Shown here one piece after another: positions 1-10,878 of a stretch of DNA of 64,000 nt (position 1 is its first letter; each line of letters begins with the position of its first letter). The stretch lies in contig NZ_JAQTOD010000005.1 of the NCBI RefSeq assembly GCF_028713515.1, positions 36,300 through 100,299 of the forward strand, read 5' to 3'. Origin of the DNA: Sulfurimonas sp. (GTDB lineage: Bacteria > Campylobacterota > Campylobacteria > Campylobacterales > Sulfurimonadaceae). Under the pieces are notes generated by a model, which searched no databases, was not told the DNA's origin, and saw only the letters and a list, made by a program, of their open reading frames with translations. A program made the position numbers and the translations under genes.

Positions 1-1
1 C

Positions 2-1756
2 TCGGCAGTTTTTCTTCCAGTTGCTTTTTTAGGTGGGCTTAGTGGAGAGATGTATAAGCAATTTGCCATTACTATTGTTATGTCGCTCGCTATCTCTGGG
101 CTTGTCGCGCTTACACTTACGCCTTCGTTATGTGCTTTGATCTTAAAACCAGATCATAAAGAACCAAAGTATTTCTTCAAATGGTTTAATGGTTTTTTTG
201 AGAGCGCAACAAGAGGTTACTCAAATACTTTAAAGTTAACTATCCGATACTCTCTTTTGAGTATGTTACTCTTTGGTGGGCTTCTATTTGTCACATATAA
301 CATGTTTACAACCCTAAAAACTGGACTTGTTCCGACCGAAGACAAAGGGACTGTTTTTGTCTTTAGCTATAACCCTCCATCTGCTTCGCTCAGCAGAACG
401 GATGCTCTTACCTCGGAGATTTATGATATAGCCTCAAAAGATAAAGCGAGTGTAAAAGATATAATCCAGTTTGCTGGAATAGACTTTGTCACTTTCTCAC
501 AAAGAACGAACTCTGCAGCTACTATCTTAAAACTTAAACCATGGGAGCAGAGAAAAGATCCAACGCAGCAGGCAAGTTATATAGCGTCTGAGATGGGTAA
601 AAAACTATCACGCACAAGCGATGGATTCTCTTTTGGGGTTGTTCCTCCTCCGATTAGGGGTATGGGAATAGCTGGCGGATTTGAGATGTATGTTCAAAAT
701 AGAACAGGCGCAGATCTGGCAGAGTTGCAAAAAAATGTTGATGAGATTATCAAAAGAGCCAATGCGAGACCAGAATTAGAGGGTGTTAGAACAACGCTAA
801 ACACCTCTGTTCCAAAATATAAGATAGATGTAGATACGGCAAAAGCAAAAGCAAAAGGGGTAAATGCTGATGATATTTACCAAACTCTAAATGCAACTTT
901 TGGAAGTTTTTATGTAAACGATTTTAACATGCTAGGTAGAACATATATGGTAAATATGCAAGCAGAGGAGTCTTTTAGAAAAACGCCACAAGATTTAGAG
1001 AAAATATTTGTTAGAAATAAAAAAGGCGAAATGATTCCTCTTAGCTCGTTTGTAACACTAAAAGAGAGTGTTGGTGCTGATTTGGTTGAGAGATTTAACC
1101 TCTTTAATGCAGCAAAAATATCAGGACAAGCCTCTCTTGGATATAGCTCTGGAGATGCACTAAGAGTGATGGAAGAGGTTTCAAAAGAGGTTCTTCCAGA
1201 GGGTTATAGCATCAGTTGGATAGGTACGGCTTATCAAGAGAAGCAGATATCAAGTGCTGGAAATCTGGCATTTATCTTTGGAATTATATTTTTATATCTG
1301 ATTTTAGCTGCCCAATATGAGAGATGGCTTATGCCAATAGCTGTTATTTTAGCTGTTCCATTTGGTGTGTTTGGAGCCGTTGTTGCAAATCATCTAAGAG
1401 GGCTTGATAACGATATCTACTTCCAGATAGGAATCCTTGTTTTAGCTGGTCTTAGCGCTAAAAATGCTATTTTGATTGTTGAGTTTGCGATGCAAAAAAG
1501 AGCGCAAGGTATGGAACTTGTTGAGGCTGTTTTAGAAGCCGCAAAGATTCGTCTGCGTCCTATTATTATGACCTCGTTGGCATTTACCCTGGGAGTTATC
1601 CCTCTTGCAATAAGCAGTGGAGCAGGAGCAGCAAGTAGACACTCCATAGGAACTGGAGTTGTTGGCGGGATGCTATCGGCTACATTCTTGGCGATAGTGT
1701 TTATCCCTCTTTTTTATATTTTAGTTTCAAAAATAAGAAGTAAAAAAGAGAAGTAG
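2..1756 (+). CDS. RND multidrug efflux transporter, inner-membrane subunit (C-terminal part; 5' end outside window)
   Basis: This is the C-terminal half of an AcrB/MexB-type (HAE1) proton-driven efflux pump of the inner membrane, which exports drugs or other hydrophobic compounds through a periplasmic adaptor and an outer-membrane channel. The reading frame is open to the window edge: the codons before the first listed Met read VFLPVAFLGGLSGEMY, a normal AcrB-family segment, so the listed Met is internal. A large periplasmic loop follows, then the final membrane bundle with SAKNAILIVEFA, which carries the Lys of the proton relay, and RLRPIIMTSLAF. The adaptor gene must lie upstream if it is present. 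The substrate cannot be read from the sequence. The gene is followed directly by intergenic repeat copy A. Confidence 0.93.
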   Translation, partial: SAVFLPVAFLGGLSGEMYKQFAITIVMSLAISGLVALTLTPSLCALILKPDHKEPKYFFKWFNGFFESATRGYSNTLKLTIRYSLLSMLLFGGLLFVTYNMFTTLKTGLVPTEDKGTVFVFSYNPPSASLSRTDALTSEIYDIASKDKASVKDIIQFAGIDFVTFSQRTNSAATILKLKPWEQRKDPTQQASYIASEMGKKLSRTSDGFSFGVVPPPIRGMGIAGGFEMYVQNRTGADLAELQKNVDEIIKRANARPELEGVRTTLNTSVPKYKIDVDTAKAKAKGVNADDIYQTLNATFGSFYVNDFNMLGRTYMVNMQAEESFRKTPQDLEKIFVRNKKGEMIPLSSFVTLKESVGADLVERFNLFNAAKISGQASLGYSSGDALRVMEEVSKEVLPEGYSISWIGTAYQEKQISSAGNLAFIFGIIFLYLILAAQYERWLMPIAVILAVPFGVFGAVVANHLRGLDNDIYFQIGILVLAGLSAKNAILIVEFAMQKRAQGMELVEAVLEAAKIRLRPIIMTSLAFTLGVIPLAISSGAGAASRHSIGTGVVGGMLSATFLAIVFIPLFYILVSKIRSKKEK

Positions 1757-1767
1757 CATACCTTGCA

Positions 1768-1853
1768 ATTCTCGAAAAAGTAGTTTTTCATAGTTTTAGT
1801 GAGTTGGAGTGGACGATAAGTTCCTCCCACTAAAGTGGAGTTGTTTATTTTAG
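1768..1853 (+). repeat. Intergenic structured repeat, copy A (86 nt)
   Basis: This copy matches the 86-nt segment at 39044-39129 without gaps at 66 of 86 positions by hand alignment. It contains a GAAAAA/TTTTTC hairpin, then GTTTTAGTGAG, then a second hairpin CTAAAGTGGAG/GTTTATTTTAG that relies on G-T pairs, meaning G-U if the plus strand is transcribed. TTTAGTG and CACTAAA inside the element can also pair with each other. It sits just after the RND gene, and the unknown gene on the opposite strand ends inside its 3' flank. Confidence 0.7.
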
Positions 1854-1855
1854 CG

Positions 1856-2482
1856 TTACTGTGGTAAGAGATTGAAAAATCTAGTGGCTTGTAGCTCATC
1901 ATCATTTAAGTTTTCTAGCGCAAAATCCTCATCTTCAGACATAAGTTTTTTTATCTCTTTTTGACAATAGTCAAACAACATATTTTTTGCATCATCCAAG
2001 TTTGCTATAAAACCTAAACCACTAAACATATATGGTGACTCTTGTTCAAGACAGATAATCGTGCCATCACACTTATCCTCTAGCATATCCACAAGGTCTC
2101 TGTATGAGATGTTAAACTCCGTAGCATTCCATCCAATCTCCTCCATCTCTTTTGTTGAAAACTCATCAACTCCATCGGCAGTTGTGTCGTCGTAAGATGC
2201 TCTTGGAGTGTTGTATCCTATAATCTCTTGCCAGTTTGAAAAAGCTTTTATCAAAACTCTGTTCGCATCCACTACTAGTTGATAGTTTTTTCCAAGAGCA
2301 CCCTCAAGGTGTGCGTTCATCTCGGCTACACCACTGTAGATAAGTATATCTTCTATGGTAAAAGGTTCATGGCGTATTGCCCCATCAATCCTTATTCCAA
2401 AATGTTTTTGAGACTCTATGGCTTCTAAGAGTTTACTTTTGTCGACAACAATAATTTCTTTAAAAAGATTGAATTTTTTCAT
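1856..2482 (-). CDS. Conserved hypothetical protein, 208 aa, acidic cytoplasmic
   Basis: I do not recognise a family. The protein has no signal peptide or membrane segment and is rich in Asp and Glu, with a very acidic C-terminal third (SEDEDFALENLNDDEL). The start is supported by AAGGAAGT shortly before ATG on the minus strand. It is transcribed divergently from ilvC, and the two share a 107-bp intergenic region. Codon use looks like that of the neighbours, so nothing points to recent transfer. The ORF is long and well positioned, so I regard it as a real gene of unknown role. Confidence 0.75.
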   Translation of the reverse strand: MKKFNLFKEIIVVDKSKLLEAIESQKHFGIRIDGAIRHEPFTIEDILIYSGVAEMNAHLEGALGKNYQLVVDANRVLIKAFSNWQEIIGYNTPRASYDDTTADGVDEFSTKEMEEIGWNATEFNISYRDLVDMLEDKCDGTIICLEQESPYMFSGLGFIANLDDAKNMLFDYCQKEIKKLMSEDEDFALENLNDDELQATRFFNLLPQ

Positions 2483-2534
2483 ACATACTTCCTTTTATTT
2501 CGAGGGCATTATAAAAGTTTTTGCTTTATTTTAG

Positions 2535-2540
2535 TATAAT
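2535..2540 (+). promoter_or_regulatory. Putative -10 box of ilvC
   Basis: TATAAT lies about 50 bases before the ilvC start. No convincing -35 box is seen, which is usual for the housekeeping sigma factor in this phylum. The short leader holds a small TTAAGC/GCTTAA hairpin, but no leader peptide rich in branched-chain residues. Confidence 0.5.
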
Positions 2541-2589
2541 GCCGAAAATTTTTTAAGCATTTAAGCTTAATATAAAACAAGGAAATTAA

Positions 2590-3612
<1,023 letters not shown>

Positions 3613-3627
3613 TATTTTTAAATCTTC

Positions 3628-3655
3628 GCAACTCAGCTTTTATTGGTTGAGTTGC
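3628..3655 (+). terminator. Hairpin downstream of ilvC
   Basis: GCAACTCA and TGAGTTGC form an 8-bp stem with a 12-nt loop just after the ilvC stop. The T-run that follows is poor, so this may be a weak terminator or a 3'-end stabilising hairpin. It could also serve holA from the other side. Confidence 0.45.
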
Positions 3656-3741
3656 ACTCTGCTCCAAACAAATCTTTTACAATTTTTCAAGCTTATAAAA
3701 AAATGTACTATCGCATTTATTGCTAAAATGTTATCTGTAAA

Positions 3742-4704
3742 TTAAATAATTGTTTGTAATCTGATGAGCGATGAGAGCAAAATAGCACTTTTGTCAACAC
3801 CAGAACTCTTCATCTTTAACTCGCTATCAAGCAAGAGATTATGTAGTTTATGGTAAGTTTGTGGTTTAAACTTTAAAGAGAGAGCAGCTTTTTCATCAAC
3901 TACAAATTTTGGGGCAGGGTATCCTAATATGTCAAGCGCATTTGCCACACCATTTACGCGAATGTAGATGTTAAACATATAAAGCGTCGTGATATATGAG
4001 GTTATCGCACTAATTACTCTTATCTCATTTTCTCCATGTCCTAGGATGTTTAAGAGCTCGTCTTTAAAATCTTTTTTGTTTAGTATGTTTTTTATAAGCT
4101 CATCTATGTTGATTTGGGCCAATCCAAAAACTAGATTATCCACATCTTTTGTCGTTATGGCTCTATCAAAAATTCTGAATTTTTCTATCTCATTGCAGGC
4201 AAGCGCTACATCTGTGTTATGAATATTTAGAAGATGAGAAATGGTGGAGTTGTCGATATTAACTTTTTTCTCTTTCGCCATCTGAGAGACTATGAAAATA
4301 GACTCACCCAAATTTGGATTGAAAAACCTAACGCTCATAGCTTTTGTTTTGGCAAATGCTTTTGCATAAGTGGTGTAATCGTCCCCATAATAGGCGTAAA
4401 CGAAAATGTTGTCAGAGTTTTTTTCACAATAGTTTATAAAAATATCCAAATCTTTTTTTGGAATCTTTTTTTCACTTTTAATGATTAGTACATTTTGTCC
4501 GCCAAAAAGTGAAGATTGTGATAGATGCGCTTTTGCTGATTCAAAGTTGTACTCATCATGATAAAACTTCAGAAGTGAAGCATCTGCGATGTCTGTAACT
4601 CTGTTTGTGTAGGCATCGATCAAAAAACTGCTCTCTCCAAAAAAAACGAAGCTGTTTGAAACGGAACCGTTTTGTATGTGCTTGTCTAGCTCGTTTTTAT
4701 ACAT
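3742..4704 (-). CDS. holA: DNA polymerase III delta subunit (clamp loader)
   Basis: This is the delta subunit, which opens the beta sliding clamp during loading at the replication fork. The sequence fits the divergent epsilonproteobacterial HolA type: an N-terminal AAA+-like domain without a Walker A motif (FVFFGESSFLIDAYTNRV), a middle lid region (HNTDVALACNEIEKFRIF), and a helical C-terminal collar domain. The ORF track starts 16 codons earlier, but ATG at 4704 overlaps the rnr stop (ATGTATAA) and begins MYKNELDKHI, which is the better start by translational coupling. It is the last gene of the HDOD-rnr-holA block. The family call rests on overall pattern rather than one strict motif. Confidence 0.82.
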   Translation of the reverse strand: MYKNELDKHIQNGSVSNSFVFFGESSFLIDAYTNRVTDIADASLLKFYHDEYNFESAKAHLSQSSLFGGQNVLIIKSEKKIPKKDLDIFINYCEKNSDNIFVYAYYGDDYTTYAKAFAKTKAMSVRFFNPNLGESIFIVSQMAKEKKVNIDNSTISHLLNIHNTDVALACNEIEKFRIFDRAITTKDVDNLVFGLAQINIDELIKNILNKKDFKDELLNILGHGENEIRVISAITSYITTLYMFNIYIRVNGVANALDILGYPAPKFVVDEKAALSLKFKPQTYHKLHNLLLDSELKMKSSGVDKSAILLSSLIRLQTII

Positions 4705-6628
4705 CAACAATCTTAAGTATTTCTGCAAATATTTTGGCTTTTGGTATGTCAACTTTAGTAATGCTAATTATCACATCTTCAAATAGAGTCGCTTTTGAAG
4801 CAGATACGATATGTATTTTCGCACCTTGCACTTCATCATGAAGCTCAGCTTTAAGTTCTGGCAGAGTCTCTATGATTCGAGCTTTAAGTTCTTTGCCTAT
4901 ATTTGTCTCTGCCCATCTAGCAAATTTTCTCGCCATAAATTCAACTTCTATCGTGCTGGCTTCTCTCTCTTTTTCGCTTATTGTCATACTCAACGATTCT
5001 ATATTTCGAAGAACATACGAACCTTCAATAGTATCATGATTTGCAATTGCTTTTAGTAATCTATGGACTATCAAATCACTATATCTTCGGATAGGAGAGG
5101 TAAAGTGTGTGTACTGCTCAAATCCAAGTCCAAAGTGTCCTGCGTTTATTGGTGCATATCTAGCTTGCATCTGTGAGCGAATAATGAGAGTATCGACCTC
5201 TGCTTCTAAATTCATTGCTCTTGCTTGATCTTGAATGTTTGTGATTGTCTCTTTTATGGAACTTTTTATATCTACAAATATTCCAACTCCAGCTAGTTCT
5301 TGATAAAGTTTTTGAAGTTTTAACTGGCTTGGAGGTTCATGTATTCTGAAAATCCCTCTTTTAAACTGCGCAGCCGCCTCTTTGTTTGCAAGCAACATAC
5401 AATCTTCTATAAGTGCGTGAGAGGGAGTCTCTTTTGCAAAAGCAGTTGAGACGAGATTTGAGTTTTCATCAATCACCATCTCAATCTCTTCTGAGCGGAA
5501 GTCATAGCCAACCTTTAGTCTTTTTGCCTTTAGCCTATCAGTCACTACTCTAAGTTTTTTGATATACTCAAAAATCTTCTCTTCTTCTGGATTTTTTGCT
5601 TCTAGTTTCCCATCAAAAAAACTATCTATCTCTTCATAGTTAAATCTTCTATCAGAGTGGATTATTGCCTCATAAACTTTTGATTTAGTAACTTCAAGAG
5701 TGTTAATGTCAAGTTTTATCTCAAAAACATACGCCAATCTATCGACATGAGCCTGAAGTGAGCAGAGTGTTTCACTTAGCTCACGAGGGAGCATCGGGAT
5801 AGAACGATGCGGAAGATAGATAGAGAAACTTCTATAAATTGCCTCGTTATCAATCGCGCCAAATGGCGTGACATACTCGCTAACATCGGCAATAGCAACA
5901 TAAAGAGTGCTGTTTTCATCATCCCAACAGATTGCATCATCAAAATCTTTTGCTGTTACTGGATCGATCGTACAAAAATTGAGATACCTCAAATCAACTC
6001 TAGTTGGATAGTTTGAAGCATCTACCTCTTTAAAAGATTTTGCGATTTCTAGAACTTCACTATCAAATTCATCGTGTTTGTTAAATTGTGCAAGAACTAT
6101 TTTTTCATCAACGAGTGGATCTGCGATATTTCCTAGCTTCTCCATAATGGTATAAGTCTGATTTTCTACTTTAAAAACATCACCATCGCTATAGCTGTTA
6201 AGTTCTTGTTCTGCGCCTATTGGATGGTCATTTTTTAGATTGACTAGAGATTTTTTACCATCTCTTGTGATTATGTAAGCCACGCTAAATGTCTGTGCTC
6301 TACCAACAATTTCAACAATTTTTGCACTGGGGGTTCCTCTGACGCCTAATAATCTTTGAGCTATTATAAGATCTCCTTCAGTCGCATTTCCTAAATCACC
6401 CTCGCCGATAAAGAGGTCATGAACATTTTCGCCAATAACATTAAGGTACGCTGTACCTTTTTGAACAAGCCCTAGTGTGCCAGCACGATACTTGGAGTTG
6501 AATTTATAAATATTGTCTTTTTTTGTAATGTAATTTTTTGCGAAAAAGCTGTTGACGCGCACAAGTTCGTCCGCGGAGATATCTTGCTCACTCAAGCCGT
6601 GAGTAAGCCTTATAAGAAGAGATTTCAT
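4697..6628 (-). CDS. rnr: Ribonuclease R family 3'-5' exoribonuclease
   Basis: This processive RNB-family exonuclease degrades structured RNA and takes part in RNA quality control. Its 643 residues are well short of the E. coli enzyme (about 813) but normal for Helicobacter and Campylobacter relatives. The N-terminal cold-shock-like region (about 45-110) precedes the RNB catalytic domain, where AKDFDDAICW around residues 226-235 supplies the metal-binding aspartates. Later HFGLGFEQYTHFTSPIRRYS is the RNB signature. A degenerate S1-like domain ends the protein. It starts right after the HDOD gene and overlaps the holA start, so the three are probably cotranscribed. Confidence 0.95.
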   Translation of the reverse strand: MKSLLIRLTHGLSEQDISADELVRVNSFFAKNYITKKDNIYKFNSKYRAGTLGLVQKGTAYLNVIGENVHDLFIGEGDLGNATEGDLIIAQRLLGVRGTPSAKIVEIVGRAQTFSVAYIITRDGKKSLVNLKNDHPIGAEQELNSYSDGDVFKVENQTYTIMEKLGNIADPLVDEKIVLAQFNKHDEFDSEVLEIAKSFKEVDASNYPTRVDLRYLNFCTIDPVTAKDFDDAICWDDENSTLYVAIADVSEYVTPFGAIDNEAIYRSFSIYLPHRSIPMLPRELSETLCSLQAHVDRLAYVFEIKLDINTLEVTKSKVYEAIIHSDRRFNYEEIDSFFDGKLEAKNPEEEKIFEYIKKLRVVTDRLKAKRLKVGYDFRSEEIEMVIDENSNLVSTAFAKETPSHALIEDCMLLANKEAAAQFKRGIFRIHEPPSQLKLQKLYQELAGVGIFVDIKSSIKETITNIQDQARAMNLEAEVDTLIIRSQMQARYAPINAGHFGLGFEQYTHFTSPIRRYSDLIVHRLLKAIANHDTIEGSYVLRNIESLSMTISEKEREASTIEVEFMARKFARWAETNIGKELKARIIETLPELKAELHDEVQGAKIHIVSASKATLFEDVIISITKVDIPKAKIFAEILKIVDV

Positions 6629-7426
6629 CTAGATAAGTAGAGCAGCTTTTTCAAAGCTTTCTATATCGAGTGAATATTTGTTGATTAGTTCTCTTGCGGC
6701 AACTAAGCTCTCCTCTGTGATAACACCATTTAAAGGAACAGCTGTTCTTGTTACATGCAGTATCTGCGCTGCTTTTCTATCAGCATCTTGTGCTTTATCA
6801 GGATTTAGACAATGACGAATTGTGTTTACTAGACTAGGTTCAAATTTCCACTGCTCAAATATTGAAGCACTAACTTCCGGAGTATCAACACCAACAATTG
6901 CTCTCTCTGCTGCTTCCACATCCTGAAGTTCTTTGAGGGCCTCTTTAAACTGCTCTTGAAGATTATTTATGAGCATATGCTGAGATATTAAAACTTTACC
7001 AATCTCCACAAGAAAAGCAGCAGGAGAGAGAATTCCTAGAAGCTTAGGTTCTTTTCTTAGGCACCATGCAGTCACAAGCGCATGTTGTCTTTTTGATAAT
7101 ATAGAGAATGTATCGCTATCAATTCCATAAGGAGATAGATTGAGGGCAAAACTTTTTTTTATAATACTTGCAAGCGCAAAGCCCCTGATTGTGCCCATTC
7201 CAAAAAGACCAACCGCTTGACTTATAGCATTTATCTCTCTAGAGAATCCATAAAGCGGGGAGTTAGCAGCTTTTAAAATATCAGCCGTTAAAAGAGGATC
7301 AGTCTCCAATATTTTTACCATATCATTGAAATTACTATCTGGATTTTGATAAACAGCTTCTATCTGCATAGCAGACTCCGGAAGGGGTGGAAGTTGTTTA
7401 ATCTGCTTGAGTATATCTTCTGTCAT
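6629..7426 (-). CDS. HDOD domain protein
   Basis: HDOD proteins resemble HD-type phosphohydrolases but usually lack the catalytic HD pair and act as signalling scaffolds in bacterial regulation. Here the domain spans most of the 265 residues: LPPLPESAMQIEAVYQNPDS at the start is the typical entry, followed by DPLLTADILKAANSPLYGF and a central helical core. No GGDEF, EAL or receiver domain is attached and there is no membrane segment. It is the first gene of the HDOD-rnr-holA block and abuts rnr with no gap. The specific role is unknown. Confidence 0.88.
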   Translation of the reverse strand: MTEDILKQIKQLPPLPESAMQIEAVYQNPDSNFNDMVKILETDPLLTADILKAANSPLYGFSREINAISQAVGLFGMGTIRGFALASIIKKSFALNLSPYGIDSDTFSILSKRQHALVTAWCLRKEPKLLGILSPAAFLVEIGKVLISQHMLINNLQEQFKEALKELQDVEAAERAIVGVDTPEVSASIFEQWKFEPSLVNTIRHCLNPDKAQDADRKAAQILHVTRTAVPLNGVITEESLVAARELINKYSLDIESFEKAALLI

Positions 7427-7551
7427 TATGTTTTTCTCTCTTTGTAGACTGTTAAAATTAACATTATTATAGTAAATCTATATAAACAAATGACTGAATA
7501 TTTATCGTGTTTACAAAATATTGCTATCATTTTTTAAAAAAAAGGACAGAA

Positions 7552-7878
7552 ATGCAAAGAGATGCCATGCTTACACAATTAGGATATGTTCCAAATGATG
7601 CTTTATTGAAGCAGCTTGAAAAAATTGAAAAGAACACGATTGGTTATGAGAAGATACAAAAACATATTATGGATTTGCATGACCACCTAAAAGTAAATGG
7701 TGCCTATGTCGCTCTTTCAAACTCAAACGACTATTTTAAAATCAAAATTGACTCTATTACTCCAGAATTAAGTGAAGAAGCGCATGAGAAAGTGCAGAGA
7801 TTTAGTGATAAATTTAAAATAAAAATTGAAAAAGTCAAAGACAAAGAGACATATTATATCATAGGGTTTGAGGGTTAA
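7552..7878 (+). CDS. Conserved hypothetical protein, 108 aa
   Basis: I do not recognise a characterised family. The ORF track starts at 7507, but ATG at 7552 (MQRDAMLTQLGYVP) is preceded by AAAAAGGACAG at good spacing and is the likely start. The protein is soluble, with an N-terminal amphipathic helix (MLTQLGYVPNDALLKQLEKI) and a mixed charged C-terminal half. It ends 9 bases before the GreA/GreB-like gene and is presumably cotranscribed with it. Confidence 0.72.
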   Translation: MQRDAMLTQLGYVPNDALLKQLEKIEKNTIGYEKIQKHIMDLHDHLKVNGAYVALSNSNDYFKIKIDSITPELSEEAHEKVQRFSDKFKIKIEKVKDKETYYIIGFEG

Positions 7879-7886
7879 TTTTCAGA

Positions 7887-8411
7887 GTGCAAGAACCCAT
7901 AAGTCAAGAGGGATACGACCTTATAATAGCAGAATTTAAGTTCTTACTAGAGGTTGAAAAACCAAAGACAGCGCAAGAAAAATTGGTAGCTGCCGCGCTT
8001 GGTGACAGAAGTGAAAATGCTGATTATCAGGCAGCAAAAGAGAAGCTTAGATTTATAGATAAGAGACTTTTTTATCTAAACTCCATGATTCAAAAATCAC
8101 AAATCATAGACCCATCAAAACACTCACACAACAAAGTAGGCTTTGGAAGTAGTGTAAAACTCCTAGATATTAGCAGTAATGAGGAGTTTACATACACTAT
8201 CTGCGGAGTTTTAGAGTCTGAGCCAGAAAATTGTCTTATTTCTGTACATGCTCCACTCTCTCGTGCCATGATAGGAAAAGAGTGTGGCGATGACTTTATA
8301 GTTAAAATTCCAAGTGGTAAAAAAGAGTATGAAATATTGGAAATTTTCTATAAAAATATATTCTCTTTGAAGAAAAATATAAAAACAAAAGCTGATTTTT
8401 CTTTTCATTAA
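7887..8411 (+). CDS. greB: Transcription elongation factor, GreA/GreB family
   Basis: Gre factors enter the secondary channel of RNA polymerase and stimulate transcript cleavage to rescue backtracked complexes. The N-terminal coiled coil (about 1-75) carries LGDRSENADYQAAKEKLRFI, the family signature with the acidic tip residues. The C-terminal FKBP-like domain follows, with ATP-independent fold motifs such as SPLSRAMIGK-like HAPLSRAMIGKECGD. The start is a GTG eight bases after the previous gene. A basic tail after residue 160 (LKKNIKTKADFSFH) extends beyond the usual end. The order of domains is clear; the choice between GreA and GreB is less so, and the symbol is tentative. Confidence 0.85.
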   Translation: MQEPISQEGYDLIIAEFKFLLEVEKPKTAQEKLVAAALGDRSENADYQAAKEKLRFIDKRLFYLNSMIQKSQIIDPSKHSHNKVGFGSSVKLLDISSNEEFTYTICGVLESEPENCLISVHAPLSRAMIGKECGDDFIVKIPSGKKEYEILEIFYKNIFSLKKNIKTKADFSFH

Positions 8412-8519
8412 AACTCTTTTTACACCCATTTAGATATAATCCACCCTTAAAAACTGATGTTATGTACTAGTTCGTTTTGGTGCATGACATTGGTAAAACC
8501 AAAATTTCAGGAACTATCC

Positions 8520-10733
8520 GTGAGCCAACAACTTCAAGATATAGAAAAAGTACTTAAATCACACAAGCTTTCAAATGAAGATTACACACATATAAAAAAA
8601 ATATTAGGTCGTGAACCAAACTTGGTGGAGATTGGTATTTTCTCTGCGATGTGGAGCGAACACTGCTCATATAAATCTTCAAAAGTTCATTTAAGTGGTT
8701 TTCCAACAAAGGCTCCATGGGTAATTCAGGGTCCTGGTGAAAATGCTGGAGTAATTGATATTGGTGGCGGATATGCTGCTGTTTTTAAGATGGAGTCACA
8801 TAATCATCCAAGTTTTATAGAGCCATATCAAGGTGCCGCAACTGGTGTTGGTGGAATCATGAGAGATGTTTTCACTATGGGAGCAAGACCTATTGCAAAC
8901 TTAAATGCTCTTAGATTCGGTAATGTTTTAAATGATGATAAAATTTCTGCTCATCAGAGGTATCTTGTTCGCGGTGTTGTAGAGGGAATCGGTGGTTACG
9001 GAAACTGTATGGGTGTTCCGACTATCGGCGGTGAAACCAGTTTTGACGAGTGCTATAACGGTAACATTCTTGTAAATGCTTTTACTTTGGGGCTTGCAAA
9101 ATCTGATGAGATTTTTTATGGAAGAGCTGACGGTATAGGAAATCCGGTAATTTATGTCGGTGCTAAAACAGGACGAGATGGTTTAGGTGGAGCTGTCATG
9201 AGCAGTGATAGTTTTACAGAGGAGAGCAAATCTCTTCGCCCAACCGTTCAAGTAGGCGATCCATTTACTGAAAAACTTTTGCTCGAAGCTTGTCTAGAGC
9301 TGTTTAAAACTGAACATGTTGTGGGTATTCAAGATATGGGAGCTGCTGGACTTACCTCTTCATCTTTTGAGATGGCGGGAAGAAGCGGCAGCGGTATGAT
9401 AATGCACCTTGACCGCATTCCGGCTCGTGAAGAGGGAATGACTCCTTATGAGTTTATGTTAAGTGAATCCCAAGAGAGAATGTTGCTTTGTGCAAAAAAA
9501 GGGAGTGAATCAGAGATTATAAAAATCTTTGAAAAGTGGGATTTGGATGTTGCTGTTGTTGGCGAAGTAACTGCAACTGGAAAAATGGAGCTTTTCTGGC
9601 ATGGAGAGAGAGTGGCTGAGGTTCCAGTGGATCCTGTTAGTGAAGAAGCCCCAGTTCTGAACCGTCCAATGAGTCGCCCAGCGTATTTGGACAAAATTGC
9701 GGATGTTACAATTGATGATTTTGAGAGAGTGTCAAACAAAGAGGCATTTAGTAAGCTTACCAAATCTATGGAAGTTGTAGATAAATCGTGGATTTACACT
9801 CAATATGACTCAATGGTACAAACAAACACTATAAAAAAAGGCGGAATGCTTGATGCTTCTGTTATCAGAGTAAAAGAGAATGGAAAAGCGCTTGCTATGA
9901 GCGCTGATTGTAATGTTCGCTACTGTTATATCGACCCAAAAGCTGGAGCTGCAGCTGCTGTTATTGAGAGCGGTAGAAATGTTGCTATGAGTGGAGCTAG
10001 ACCACTTGCTATTACGGATTGTCTAAACTTTGGAAATCCAGAAAATCCAGAAGTTATGTGGCAGTTTGCAGAGAGTTGTTTGGGTATAAAAGAGGCTTGT
10101 TTGGAACTTACAACGCCAGTAATCGGTGGAAATGTGTCTCTTTATAACGAAACAAATGGCGTTTCTGTTTTTCCAACTCCCTCAATAGCGACTGTTGGTG
10201 TTAACGATGATGCAAACAAAGTTTTGATGTCAAGTTTTCAAGGAGAGGGAAACACTCTTTATCTTGTCGGCGAATCAAACTCTGAATTTGGTGGTTCACT
10301 TTACATGAAAGAGATTTGTGGCGCTGTTGCTGGCAAAATCCCTGTGATAGACTACGAAAATGAACTTGCTCTTTGGGATTTGGTTATAGAAGCAAACAAA
10401 AAAGGCATGCTAGAGTCCGCAAAAGATGTAAGCAGTGGCGGTGTGGCTATCACACTTGCTAAAATGGCTGCGGTATCTGGATTTGGCTGTGATGTTAGAA
10501 TGCCTGTAAATGATGAGAGAGATATTTTTGCAGAGAGCATGAGTAGAGCAATTATAGAAGTAAAACAGGAAAATTGTGCTGATTTTGAATCAATGGCAGG
10601 AATTTTACCAAATCATAAAATCGGTATAGTCGGCGGAGATAGTATCATAATCAACAACTTGGAGATGAGTATGGAAGAGCTAAAAGATAACTATTTCAAT
10701 ACATTTAAAAGAGTTATAGAGAGAGATATTTAG
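8520..10733 (+). CDS. purL: Phosphoribosylformylglycinamidine synthase subunit PurL
   Basis: This enzyme converts FGAR to FGAM with ATP and ammonia supplied by PurQ, step four of purine synthesis. The small-type PurL fold is seen: [11 protein letters not shown] near the start, the ATP site region [17 protein letters not shown], and a second AIRS-like half starting near residue 400. The ORF track begins at an upstream ATG, but GTG at 8520 follows CAGGAACT at proper spacing and gives 737 residues starting [12 protein letters not shown], the family's usual N-terminus. A TATAAT box around 8434 suggests its own promoter. PurQ and PurS genes are not in the window. Confidence 0.96.
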   Translation: MSQQLQDIEKVLKSHKLSNEDYTHIKKILGREPNLVEIGIFSAMWSEHCSYKSSKVHLSGFPTKAPWVIQGPGENAGVIDIGGGYAAVFKMESHNHPSFIEPYQGAATGVGGIMRDVFTMGARPIANLNALRFGNVLNDDKISAHQRYLVRGVVEGIGGYGNCMGVPTIGGETSFDECYNGNILVNAFTLGLAKSDEIFYGRADGIGNPVIYVGAKTGRDGLGGAVMSSDSFTEESKSLRPTVQVGDPFTEKLLLEACLELFKTEHVVGIQDMGAAGLTSSSFEMAGRSGSGMIMHLDRIPAREEGMTPYEFMLSESQERMLLCAKKGSESEIIKIFEKWDLDVAVVGEVTATGKMELFWHGERVAEVPVDPVSEEAPVLNRPMSRPAYLDKIADVTIDDFERVSNKEAFSKLTKSMEVVDKSWIYTQYDSMVQTNTIKKGGMLDASVIRVKENGKALAMSADCNVRYCYIDPKAGAAAAVIESGRNVAMSGARPLAITDCLNFGNPENPEVMWQFAESCLGIKEACLELTTPVIGGNVSLYNETNGVSVFPTPSIATVGVNDDANKVLMSSFQGEGNTLYLVGESNSEFGGSLYMKEICGAVAGKIPVIDYENELALWDLVIEANKKGMLESAKDVSSGGVAITLAKMAAVSGFGCDVRMPVNDERDIFAESMSRAIIEVKQENCADFESMAGILPNHKIGIVGGDSIIINNLEMSMEELKDNYFNTFKRVIERDI

Positions 10734-10756
10734 TAATTAAACCTTTTTTCTAACTG

Positions 10757-10775
10757 CTCACCACTCTTTGGTGAG
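10757..10775 (+). terminator. Hairpin downstream of purL
   Basis: CTCACC and GGTGAG form a 6-bp stem with a 7-nt loop, 24 bases after the purL stop. The T-run is weak. A second hairpin, CTCCTT/AAGGAG near 10829-10845, follows and could end the small minus-strand gene. Confidence 0.5.
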
Positions 10776-10878
10776 TACGATTTATCTCATAAAATTAAAT
10801 ATTAAACATCAAGCACCATAGGATAAACGCTCCTTGTTTAAAGGAGTGTCTCGATGCTGTTTTAAAAATCTAAATCAA

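Noticed and set aside
1714-1905. 63-aa minus-strand ORF over repeat copy A
   Set aside because: It spans the repeat and the ends of two real genes; it has no supporting ribosome site.
8412-8519. Purine riboswitch before purL
   Set aside because: Only a small TTGGT/ACCAA stem is visible; the conserved junction of the purine riboswitch is not there.
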